Of a stretch of DNA of 64,000 nucleotides, positions 36,231 to 46,609 are shown piece by piece (the first letter of the stretch is position 1; each line of letters begins with the position of its first letter). Both the position numbers and the translations under genes were made by a program. The DNA comes from Sphagnum compactum (lineage: Eukaryota; Bryophyta; Sphagnopsida; Sphagnales), in NCBI GenBank assembly GCA_965153455.1, contig OZ234504.1, forward strand, positions 9,672,001 through 9,736,000. Reading direction: 5' to 3'. The notes beneath the pieces were generated by a model that did no database searches, was not told the DNA's origin, and saw only the letters and a program-made list of their open reading frames with translations.

Positions 36231-37600
36231 TATATAATGATGCAATGGTTAGAGATTGGAACTCCTCCTTTTAACCCAAAGGTTCAAGGTTCAATCTTTT
36301 TCTTTTTTTTAAATTTTTTTTTCACAAATGAAATGAATGAAGAAAGAAAAATTCTTGGATTATTTCTTCAAACTAATTTATCCAAAGAATAACTTTCCTT
36401 GAGAGAAAGGGATTAAATGATAGCTGCAACCAAGTTCCCCAAGGAAAAGGGACTAAGTTGTAACCTCAATCAAGTTTCCTTGGGAAGACATGGTTTTTAG
36501 GTGAATAACCAAATTGCCCAAGGAATCATGTTTTGGGGTCAAGTTTCTTGAGGAAAACATGGGTTTTAGGCAAATAACCAATTTACCCAAAGAAATCATG
36601 TTTCAAGGTCAGATTTGCTAAGGAACACATGGTTGGATTGTCTCCCCAAGGAAAACCCACCCTCCAATAACCATATTTTGAGCTCAAATTCCTTAAAGAA
36701 CACACGATTCTTGCAACTTTGCATGTTCATAATTTTTCCATACGATGATTGAGAAGTTTCCAACTACAAAGTTGTAAGCCTCAACTAGATTTTTCCAACA
36801 TTTTATTTCGTACAATTTTATGGAATGTCATTTAACCCATGTTTCTTTGGGTTTAGTGTTTAGGAGTCAAATTGTCAATGTGACTTTCGATTTTTATTTT
36901 TGTCATTTAACTCCTAATTCACAATTTCAAATGGAAAATGCAAGCTCACTTTCAATAACTATGCTTTGAAAACTTCTTAATGATATATAAAAAATTTGAT
37001 TTGAAAAAAATTTATCCTTTGCACTTTTGTCTCAAAATTTTTGGACATTTCAAGTTCATTTCTCCCTAGGGCAATTTAATCCCATTCTTCTCGAAGGAAG
37101 TGTTCCCCAAAGAAAATTCATTCTTCCCTTAGGAACTTGTTCCCTAGGGAACTTGGTTGCAGCTATCATTTGATCTCTTTTTCCCCAAGAACTTGCTCTA
37201 CAAAGAATTCGGTTGGGACTATCACTTAGTCTCCTTCTCCTTAAGGAAAGATGGTTTCTCCGTAGAGAACTTGCTCGCTGTGAAACTTGGTTGAAGCTAT
37301 TACTTAGTCCTCTTCTCATTGGAGAAAATCTTTTTTTCTCTGAAAAATTTGCTCCCTTTTGAACTTTGTTAGGATTAAAATTTAGTATCCTTCTCTCTAG
37401 GGAACTTGGTCAAGCTAACACTTACTCCCCTTTTCCCTAGGGAAGTCATTTGCTTGGTACAACTAGTTTGACAAAGTTGCCTTGAGAAAAAAATTTCCAT
37501 CCATGAAAAAAAAAAAATAAATAAAAAAATCAAACATCAAACCTTGAACCTTTGGGTTGAAGGGAAGGGATTTTAACCACTAAATCATTTTGTCCTTGAA
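36231..37600. mobile_element. Large imperfect inverted repeat with tRNA-like (SINE-like) ends
   Basis: Left end (about 36237-36310, plus strand): ATGGTTAGAGATTGGAACTC, then CCCAAAGGTTCAAGGTTCAA and a T-rich tail. Right end (about 37600-37530, minus strand): TTTAGTGGTTAAAATCCCTT, then CAACCCAAAGGTTCAAGGTT and a T-rich tail. Both resemble tRNA A-box and B-box words, as in a SINE. Inside, 36400-36480 (AAATGATAGCTGCAACCAAG) is inverted relative to about 37130-37180, and both sides carry further tandem copies of this 70-90-bp unit. No coding capacity is evident; the minus-strand frame over 37056-37319 is a translation of the repeats. Confidence 0.65.
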
Positions 37601-39699
37601 AATATTGTGCAAGAAAAATAGTTAAAACATGAATCATAATTTGGGTATATATATATATTTGTCTTATCGGGCATTATCTTGCAATTGCGTGGAGCATAGT
37701 GCCATATTTAATTCATTACACTTGTTTAATGTTTGTTGACAAAACTTAGGTCACTATGATCCGGTTAGACTATTGTACCCAACAAGTTTTTGGGACTAAA
37801 AGATGGAATAACAAGCCATGGGCAAAGTCAATATACTACTTTTCAACCATGCACTTTCAACAAAGTAGTTTTAGTTTTAAGTCTTAGAGCCTCCAAAGCC
37901 TACATGATACTTTGGATGAAGTATAACGTAGCCTTTAATTAGTATAGAATTTAGTTCGTATCTCTAAATATGCGTAAGATATAGTGCTTGTATAAGGTCA
38001 AATTTAAAAAATAATTAATTGGGTGATCATAATGATTGGCTCAAATGGTGACATTTGAATAGTCTCACTTGGTATTCCTAGTCATTTTCATGTTTAAGGG
38101 TAAAGCACGAGGAAATAATGGACACACTATGTTGGATGTAGTAACCCCTTGTAGAGGCCCAAATAGAAGGTGTGGGTGGAGATGCTCTTTGCACAAGATG
38201 TTTTGGATAAAAAATAATAAAGTTCATGCCAATTCGGGAAAATAAAGTGATTATGAACCAATATTTGTGCATAGGATGTTGTGCTTACAAAAGGCATTAT
38301 ATTGTCTAACAATTGCTCTTCATTGATTGGATAAAAAGATTGGTCCATGTGGTTTGTTATTAGTAATCTCTCACCTTTTACAATTCTTGTTTTCATGTAT
38401 ATAGGTGAAGCTTGAGAAACCGTAAGTAAGAAATATCATTTCAATCTCAATACGACATAATGAGAGTGAAAAGACATTCAATTCCAATTCGTTTGTAAAC
38501 TTTGCAATATCCATCCTTCTTCTTCTTCTTTATGATTTCTGCAACACAAAGGAATCTATTTATTATTAAATAATTTTCAAATATATAATGATACCTCCTT
38601 ATATCATGAGGTTTTTCCTCTTATTAGCATCCTTTTTATTTGTTGTTACTAAATTGGGTTTCCAAGTAAATAAGGTAAGGATAGTGCAATGTCAAATTCC
38701 TCTCACATTCAAGCCAATAAACCTGAAAAAGTGAATTGAATAAAGTGATAGTCCATTTAAATCTTATCACTTGGGTCAATCATTCTAGTTGGTCAATAAA
38801 AAATAATCATTTCTTTTTTTCCTAACCTTATTCCAAGGCATTGTTAACATGGGCATTTCTTTATCAACCCAAAGCAATTTTACACGGATTCGATTATAAT
38901 ATTTCATCCAAATATATATATTAGAAAGACCATTTTATTGCTAGAGCTAGGCATGCTTTTATAAACCGTACACTAAAATACATATAATTGTATTCATGTG
39001 TGAAAAACCAACTCTTCCATACTTGGTAATTTGGAACATTATTTCTCACATCTAAGATCACATATTTATCATTTCCCCAAGCTATACCCATAAACATACA
39101 TGAAACTGAAAAAGTCATAATCGACTAATAACAAACCACTTGAATCAATCCATATATTTGACCAATGGAGAGCAGGTGTGTGTTCGACTATGCAAGTGGC
39201 GTTTGCCAAAGTCAGAATCGAGTTAATAACAAACCACTTAGACCAATCAATATATCTAGCCAATCGAGAGGAGCAGGTGTTCAACTTTGCAAGTGGCTTT
39301 TGCCAACCTGATGTAGGTACTATTGTACCGAGCAAGCCAAAAAAAAATGTTGAGCCAAAACCATTTTGTTAAGCCTTTTGTCAACCAAGTGTTGTTTTTT
39401 TCTTTTTTTTTTTGGGTTCTTTTGCTGATCTTCATCCAAAACATGTTATGCAATGTGCCAGTGAAGATAGTGTAAAACTCTTGTGGGGGGAACCAACCCA
39501 TGTTAGAAGCTCAAGAGTCTTTCTGATCTTCATTGCATGCATCTTCATCACAGCAGAGGAGAGAATGAAAGCTTCATCCTCGCCTGACTGACTCAGTGAT
39601 TTAGACAAAAAACATTTCTGGAAGCTCTCTCTTTCTTGGCAGAAACTCAAAACACCCACACACACAAAGAAAAAAAAACACACAAAGTGGTGGTGAAAA
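37601..39699. other. Upstream region of MYB-CC copy 2
   Basis: No gene recognised. The last few hundred bases before the ATG at 39700 should contain the promoter and leader, but no TATA box or leader boundary is clear. Dispersed MITE-related repeats occupy 38270-39380. Confidence 0.45.
38270..39380. repeat. Dispersed and tandem MITE-related repeats
   Basis: Two tandem units of about 97 bp at 39120-39310 share ACTAATAACAAACCACTT, GACCAATCAATATAT-like words and GAGCAGGTGT..CAAGTGGC. A related sequence in opposite orientation is at about 38300-38380 (GGTCCATGTGGTTTGTTATT). The word GAGCCAAAACCATTTT at about 39354 also occurs in the MITE at 33732. This places remains of one repeat family immediately upstream of MYB-CC copy 2. 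Confidence 0.6.
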
Positions 39700-42600
39700 A
39701 TGTATCAAATTAAGAAGTATGCAAATCCGCCGAGCTTGATGCCACACGGCCGAGCTCAGCATCACACATCACTGCATCAGCAGCTTGAGCGGCCCAGTAG
39801 TCTTTATGCTGGCAATCTAATATCATCAGCTTCAGACGCATCAGGAATGAATTCTTCTTCTTCTTCAGCTGATCCCAAGCCACGATTGCGATGGACTCCG
39901 CAACTTCATGAGCGTTTTGTAGATGCCGTCACACAGCTTGGAGGCGCTGATAGTAAGCTTACTTCCTTCTCAAACCCTTTCTCTAAATTCTCATCACATT
40001 CTCATCTCCCTCTCTCTCTCTCTCTCTCTCACTCATGGAAAAAAACATTGGGTGTGCAGAAGCAACACCCAAATCTGTGATGCGAGTTATGGGTATTAAG
40101 GGCCTCACACTATACCACTTGAAAAGCCATCTCCAGGTGAGTTTTCCTCTTTTTTTTTTTTTGTTGGGTTCGTTGGATCCAGTGTAAATTTTGCATAAAT
40201 TTTTTTTTTCCATCCCTGCTTGCTTGCTGAACTTTTGAATCCTCTCAGATCCTGGTTGTTGTTGTGGAGATGGAGATCATGCTTGGTGTATGAACACTCA
40301 TGTCCTGAACATTTTCTCTCTTTGAAACTTCATTTGGGTCTTTTCTTTTTTCTTTTTCTTTTGCTTTTTTTGTGATCATTGGAATTTTCCAGAAATATTT
40401 TGTTTGCATCAACCAGTGTAGTTCAATTTCATTCTTATCATGCATGGTCTGTTTTTCTTGCTCCCTGTTTGAATTACTTGTAAAATTGAAAGCAGAAAAA
40501 TGAAAGACTTCTCTGGGTGTAAGAAGACAAACTTGGTTTTCTAACTGAAACAAAAGGGTCATCTGGGCTCGAGCGGTTTTGTAGAAGTTCAGACTTGGGA
40601 AGAAACTTCACAGCGATTTGACAAATGTGCATGACACCAATAAGGATGGACAATCTCATGGTATGCTTCAGAAAAAATCACATTCAAGCAAACATCTGAA
40701 CTCAAATATTTAGTCACAACTGTTTACATTTTTTTACTTGCAGTTGTAAAAACAAACATTGCTGCAAAATCTTGTCTTCTTTGAGGCACATATTTGTTGC
40801 TCAAGATTATGCTCTAAGAGTTTGTTGGGTTTTTTTTGGGTATGCTTGTTGTTGGTATGGAGAAGATTTTCAAGCGTTGTGATTGTTGGTCTTACGTCTT
40901 ACTGGGTGCCTGAAAGGGAGACCTGTGGTTATTTTGGGCCTGTTTTTGCAGGCTCTTCAGATATGCAAGTAACAAACACCAGTTCTGCATCTGATAGTGT
41001 GGACCCACATCAACTGAATAACCCACAAGAGTATGTGGATATTGGGTTCTTCTCTTGGTGCAAATTTGTTTTTGCTTGTGTTTCTTGTTGTCAGTAGGAT
41101 TGTAGTAAGTAGCTCATTCTCACCAACAACCCCCCCCCCCCATTCTTTGCAGTCTTCTTCTTTGCTTTGGCAAGTCCTTTTGAAAGTGTGACTTCCATTT
41201 TCATATCTCCCCTTAACAATTTTTTGTTTTCATCAAATGAAGACCTGATGGACTGATAGAACCACCTCTTTTTGTACCTCTCGAACAGAGGTCATGACCT
41301 ACATATGGTCTAACTGTTTCTTAAACAGATTTCAGGTGTTGCAAGTAAATGACTGATGATTCTTCTATGGTGAGAATTTTTTTGCAGTGGCATCCAAATC
41401 ACCGAAAGTATTCTCTTGCAAATGGAAGTTCAGCATCACCTACAACAACAACTTGAGGTACATCTTCATTCCTCAATTGGAATGTGAGCTCAATCATTTG
41501 TACAGTTTTGAAGCTCAAAAAAATTCTTCACATGCACCACATATAGAATCATCCTCAAATCAGTTTTGCTGTTTTGTATCATGAGATTTGTATGTGTTGT
41601 TCACTACAAAATTCAACATTTGTATTTCATGTTTTTGTGATTCTTCTTGGCCGAGTAGACAATCTGTCTTGTGTCTCTTTCTCTCTGTCTCTGTCTCTCT
41701 CATTCTTCTTGACCAATGTATATGCATACAACTGGAGTTTTTATGGAAAATGGGTTTGGACTTGGAATGCAGGTTCAAAGAAGTCTGCAATTGCGGATCG
41801 AGGCACAAGGCAAGTATTTACAATCCATTTTGGAGAAAGCAAAGGAAACTCTTGCAGGACATACATCTTCATCTCCAGGGCTGGAAGCTGCACATGCAAA
41901 ACTTGCAGAGCTAGCGTCCAAAGTCACCAATGACCCAGTACTCATGGGTCATGGTTCTTTCTCCTTGATGAGCTTGCCGCCTGGAATGATCAACAGTCCT
42001 GAGTTTTTGCAACATGGTGTAGATCCACAAGGAGGAGGAGGACGAGGACGAGGAGGTGCATTATCACTTCCACACCTGCGGCAACAGCAACAGCAGCTAA
42101 TTCCACGCCAACAATCAAGGGTGTCAGATTCCTCATCACAGAAAAGCTACCTGACAAGTCTAACAGCTAACAAGCCAGAGGACAGTGGGGGTGCTTCAGT
42201 AGGTGGCGAGCACCACACAGCTACAGGTAAGATCAAAAGAGCTTACATGCATTCCTATACTTATTCAGAGATGGGTGATGATCATGGTGAAAGGGGGCAG
42301 CAAAGCATACAGCTTTGCGACATGAGTGCTAACTTCCTGCCCCTGCAGGGATCCAGCAATGCTAGAGCTGAGGACAGGCTTGCTAAGGCTGCAGCTGCTC
42401 TCAAGGGCATAACCAAATTGAAGGGTGCAGGTGGTGCTCGACCCCCCTCCTCACATTGGACTACAGTAGCTTCACAAGACAGTCTCTCATTCAATGCTGC
42501 TGGGATGGTGGGGACAGAAGGAGGCGGCAACAAATCCTCTTCCCAGGCTGGAGGTATAAGTAAGAGCATGCAGCAGGGGCGATCCAACAAGGCTGGCAGC

Positions 42601-42999
42601 AGCTCCTCCTATGCCAATTACATGATGCAGCAGGGATCCTTAGCAGGCGCAGGAGGGGCTTTGTCTTCTTCTGCTTTTGCACTTGAGCCACCCACATCCA
42701 GGAGAGCCACTGCACTACAATCAATGCAAGCAGAGGAAAGCTTGAATGGTGCTGGTGATGGATCTCCCCATACTTCTTCCTCTGCTGCTTCATCACTACA
42801 GCCTGGGAAGAATATGTATCATCATGGTGAAATGGGAGCAGCATCACCCAGCCATATAAGATCATCTGCTGCAACCCCAACACTTGCAACACCACCGTAT
42901 GTTAAGGTAGAAGGATCTCTTGATCTAAACCCTGGAAATGGGATCAGAATGCTTAGAGGAAGTGAGCTTGACCTCAATTCTTATGGCTGGGAACGGTAA
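39700..42999 (+). CDS. MYB-CC (GARP) transcription factor, UNE16/PHL-like, copy 2
   Basis: Predicted exons are 39700-39952, 40060-40136, 40585-40660, 40952-41030, 41388-41457 and 41773-42999, all phase-consistent, giving 593 residues. The start MYQIKKYANP matches copy 1. The GARP Myb domain (DPKPRLRWTPQLHERFVDAV, then LTLYHLKSHLQKFRLGKK) spans about residues 63-117, and the coiled coil (MEVQHHLQQQLE and LRIEAQGKYLQSILEKAKE) about 160-205. The tail is rich in Gly, Ser, Gln and Ala and ends LDLNPGNG..SELDLNSYGW, with DLN motifs of the kind seen in EAR-type repressor tails. A segment at 42199/42227-42348 has strong intron features but is also open in frame (see findings). It is a nuclear DNA-binding protein by family. 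Structure and sequence show it is a paralogue of the gene at 10346; this copy looks the more intact. Confidence 0.93.
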
Positions 43000-43562
43000 A
43001 GCTTCTTCAAAACTGATTTACTAAAACCATTATTGTATGAAAACTGCATTTGAATGAAGCAAACTGCCTACAAATCCTTGTCAACTTGTTCTTCCAAAAC
43101 AATATGCTATGTACTATGTGGAATGCTGTGATGACCCATGACATTAGAACACCCATATCTCACGATTACACACAATGCATAACAAATCATTCATTTAAAG
43201 CATATGTTAAACTAAACTTAAATCCAGCAGAATTGAAGGTCCCCGTTTTATCATGTGGTTGCATATGATGTTTTTCTTTTTGACCATGTAAACCTTTGCA
43301 ATGTGCACCAAAACATAATCATCTTCTTTGTCGCTTTTGTGTATCTTTACATCATTGCTCTTTGGTTTGAGTTGTCTTCAAGTCCCATAGTTAATTGATT
43401 CTATAAATGAGATTTCTAGTTTTCCAACAAAGGGACACGTAGTCTTGGAACACTTTTCAAATTCAAGAGTCGAAGAATTGTTTGGCAAAGGCCTCAACAC
43501 CAAGTCTTAAGCTTTGTTCATTTGTTCGATTGCACATTAGAGAGGACCTAAAGGACCTACCC
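43000..43562. other. 3' region of MYB-CC copy 2
   Basis: Probably holds the 3' untranslated region. No distinct polyadenylation signal stands out. Confidence 0.4.
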
Positions 43563-43814
43563 ATCACAAACTTGCTCTCTCCATGTATTTATGCATTTAC
43601 AACATTTTAACAATGTGTTCAAAGTTAAGTGCTAGTTAAATATTGATAAATTGTTGACATAATATTGTCATTGCACTGCAACACAATGTTTGATCATCAC
43701 AATGTGTTACAATGTAATCACAACAACATATCAATGTTTAATTAGCATTTAACTTTGAACACATTGTTAAAATGTTGTAAAAACATTAAACCTTATAGAG
43801 AGCAAGTTTGTGAT
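43563..43814. mobile_element. Foldback element (long inverted repeat), 252 bp
   Basis: The left arm (ATCACAAACTTGCTCTCT..., then ACAACATTTTAACAATGTGT and TCAAAGTTAAGTGCTAGTTA) is repeated in inverse orientation at 43731-43814 (TTAGCATTTAACTTTGAACA, CATTGTTAAAATGTTGT, AGAGAGCAAGTTTGTGAT). The arms are about 80 bp with scattered mismatches and a roughly 85-bp middle. It could fold into a long hairpin. No coding capacity. Confidence 0.85.
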
Positions 43815-45512
43815 TAGTAGCTAACCTAAAAGACTGACCATTAACGAGCCTAACCTTCCCATGAGTAGAGAGAGGGAAACCAAGGTATGAATAGGAGAGA
43901 AAAAGGAAAAAGTCTAGATAATCTAAAACCTTCCAAATTGATCTAAGAAAGTAAGTACACACATTACACAAGATGAAAGAGTCCATAGGGACAAGCTAAA
44001 GTTCAATTCTCCAAAAATGTTGTTGGGGTCATGGTCAACCCTAAAATGAGGCTAATGCCACCTAATGAAATGGGGAGAAACGCATGTTGACATGTTAAAC
44101 TCACCTAGGAAAATATATAGACTTTGGGCTTGAAAGAATGTTCAAATGTTTTGGAAAATACATGTCGAACAAGGAGAGGACATGTAAGAATTTTTTCATG
44201 GAATAAAAATTTGTTTTATGCTTAATTTTCATGTGAATTAATGGGCTTTTATGTTATTGGCCCAAATATATTACACCTTTTTGAAAGATCACCCATCTGA
44301 ATACTATTTCAATCAAATTGAAATTAATTTTGAAGTTATCAGCTGAAAAAAATTACAATTAAAAAAATCATTTAAAATTTAGTAGTTTTTGCACCAATAT
44401 TCCAAAAATTGTGAAACAACAAACATGCACACCACAATTCATTGAAAGCTTTCCAATGACACCAAAAATAGTTGTGGGGCCTTATGGTTTGTTAGATTGA
44501 AGGCCCAATTGCATCCTAATCGAACTCACATCTTTACATGCTCAAGTTCATGACTTTATTAATCCTACAGATGTTTTGTTAATCATCATCAATCTTTTCC
44601 ATCGCATTACAAATTTGATTTGGATTGGCCCATCCTTCACTCATTAGTCTACCTTGTTGTGTAGAAATTCATCCCATTGATCTTATGGGTATCCATCTAT
44701 TATGACATTTACATGACAGTGAACACATCGAACACGTGATGCCATTTGTGATGTCTTTACATCCATTGTGAAGAAAGTTGTTTTTCATGTAGTTTAATAA
44801 CAATTGCATGTTCTTCTTTCTTTCACATTTTAGACATATTGGATGCAATGTTGACGTTGTTTGTTTTAAAGATGGAATTCAACTCCTTGCAAACATTGTT
44901 AGTGTGGATTTTATTATCATTGTAGGTCTATTTATTGACCCATGCATCTTCTACAAATAGTTTTTCAACATTAGAAGAAGCCCAACCAAAAAAAACATTA
45001 GAGTTATCAAGATCCCCATCTTGAAAATCATTTTTCCCCTTAACGATACAAGTCTTTGATTGTTCACATAAACAAACAAACAAACCAACAACTTTTTACA
45101 ATGTTATGTTAACAATGTGCGAGGAATGAACGATCTTGATTGACCCCTTGTAGTCAATCTTAACCATTTATTTTAAACAAAAAAATTTAATTATTCTCTA
45201 AAAATTGCAAGCTTCCACAATCTTCAATTGAAGAGCAATCATAATAGGGTTGACTACCTATCTATCGCCTACCACCGCTCACAAACCTTTCATCCATTAT
45301 CACCTCGTATATCTTATTTGTAGTAGGTAGGTGAAGAATGAAAAATGGTTTACCCTTCATCCATTATCACCTCATATATCTTATTTGTTGTAGGGAGGTG
45401 AAGAATGAAAAATGGTTTCTACCTTTGTCGTCGAACATGACAATTTTGTCATAATTTATTAGCGTTAGATGGTGAATCATGCTATGTTTGGTGGTGCACT
45501 TGATTGTTTATC
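43815..45512. other. AT-rich intergenic stretch
   Basis: A direct repeat of about 63 bp (CATTATCACCTC..ATGAAAAATGGTTT) occurs at about 45295-45420. No gene recognised. Confidence 0.5.
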
Positions 45513-45728
45513 ATACCGTAATAATACCTTGGCCATTTCGACACGTGTTTGTTGAATAATTTAATTAATTTTAAAACAATTCATTTCAACAAATGGAATA
45601 TTCCTAAATATTCACTATTTTCCTTCACAAAAAAAATTTTGATTTGGAAGAAACAATTTTTGAAAATTTTGAAACATTTTTGAAAATAATATAATTAGTG
45701 TCGAATTGGCCCAAGGTACTAAGGTATC
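45513..45728. mobile_element. Short MITE with about 30-bp terminal inverted repeats
   Basis: The left end ATACCGTAATAATACCTTGG continuing CCATTTCGACAC is matched in inverse orientation by GTGTCGAATTGGCCCAAGGT continuing ACTAAGGTAT at the right end, with a few mismatches. The interior is AT-rich, with AATTTTTGAAAATTTTG words. A partial relative lies at 33131-33300. Confidence 0.75.
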
Positions 45729-45839
45729 ATTAGTTTGGAATGAAGTCTTGCCGGTTATCAATATCTCTGTTTGATCTGGCAATATATATATAGAGATTTG
45801 GCGGGATATGTTGAGAGTATACGTGGTGGCATCTCGACC

Positions 45840-46609
45840 GTCGAATAGGGTGCACAGACAAAAGCCTCGGGATGCGGAAGCGTCTCCGCGCACGACTGTT
45901 CTCGCGTTCCTCCGTTGCGAAAAAAATTTTGGTCTCTCAAAAATTCTCCCTCCCCGATCGATCGCCTCCGATTTGCGCATGGCGTGAATCAGTAAGCTCC
46001 GTTTTGAAACATTCGTTTGACTGGAAAAGTTGCAGTCTCTTGGCTTTTGTTCAATCCGCAAGAGAGTTTTGCCCCAAGGTTTTTGTGAGCGTGGTGGAAT
46101 ATGGAAAACCCTTGATTCCTAAGGGAAAAGTTTTTGTTTCCTAGTGTTGGTAATTGAAGAGATGATTGCTGCAGTTTTCGCAGTGCTTTTCCTTCTCGTT
46201 TGATTGTGACATCGAAGCTTCTTTCTTCTTCTTCTTCTTATTCTTCCTGGTTGTCAGACACAGATTTAGGGTTTTCGACAGATTTAGGGTTTCAAGCGTA
46301 AGGCTCGGAGGGGGGGGGGGGGACGGGAATTCATTTTGCATTATTGCCTGAGATGTCAGATCACGTGGCATCCAAGAGAGCAGCATTTTGAAGAGGATTT
46401 CAGGTGTGTGTAGATGAAAGGAAATTGAAGGTATGGAGTTTGGTTGATAGTGTTACAGCAGCTATAATGCTGCAGTTGGATTTTGTGAAGTTTCAGAGAG
46501 AAGATAGATAGGGGAAAGTGGGCGAGAAAAGTGAATCTGCTCGATGTAGTCAGTCAATGCGTTTTGCTGGTCGTGCCTGACAGGTCTTGAAGGAGATAGG
46601 GCCGGGGCC
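45840..46609 (+). promoter_or_regulatory. Promoter and 5' leader region of the S26-fold gene
   Basis: GC content rises sharply here compared with the flanks. It contains a CTT-rich tract (about 46210-46240), the words GATTTAGGGTTTTCG and GATTTAGGGTTTCAA (telobox-like motifs common in plant 5' regions of housekeeping genes), and a 13-base G run near 46310. The transcription start and any leader intron cannot be fixed. Confidence 0.5.

Noticed and set aside
36237-36310. Functional tRNA gene
   Set aside because: A-box and B-box words are present, but I could not fold a full cloverleaf or find an acceptor stem; a SINE-like end is more likely.
37056-37319. Arginine/serine-rich minus-strand frame
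   Set aside because: Translation of the tandem units in the inverted repeat at 36231-37600.
42491-42895. Minus-strand open frame of 134 codons
   Set aside because: Shadow of the MYB-CC copy 2 tail on the opposite strand.
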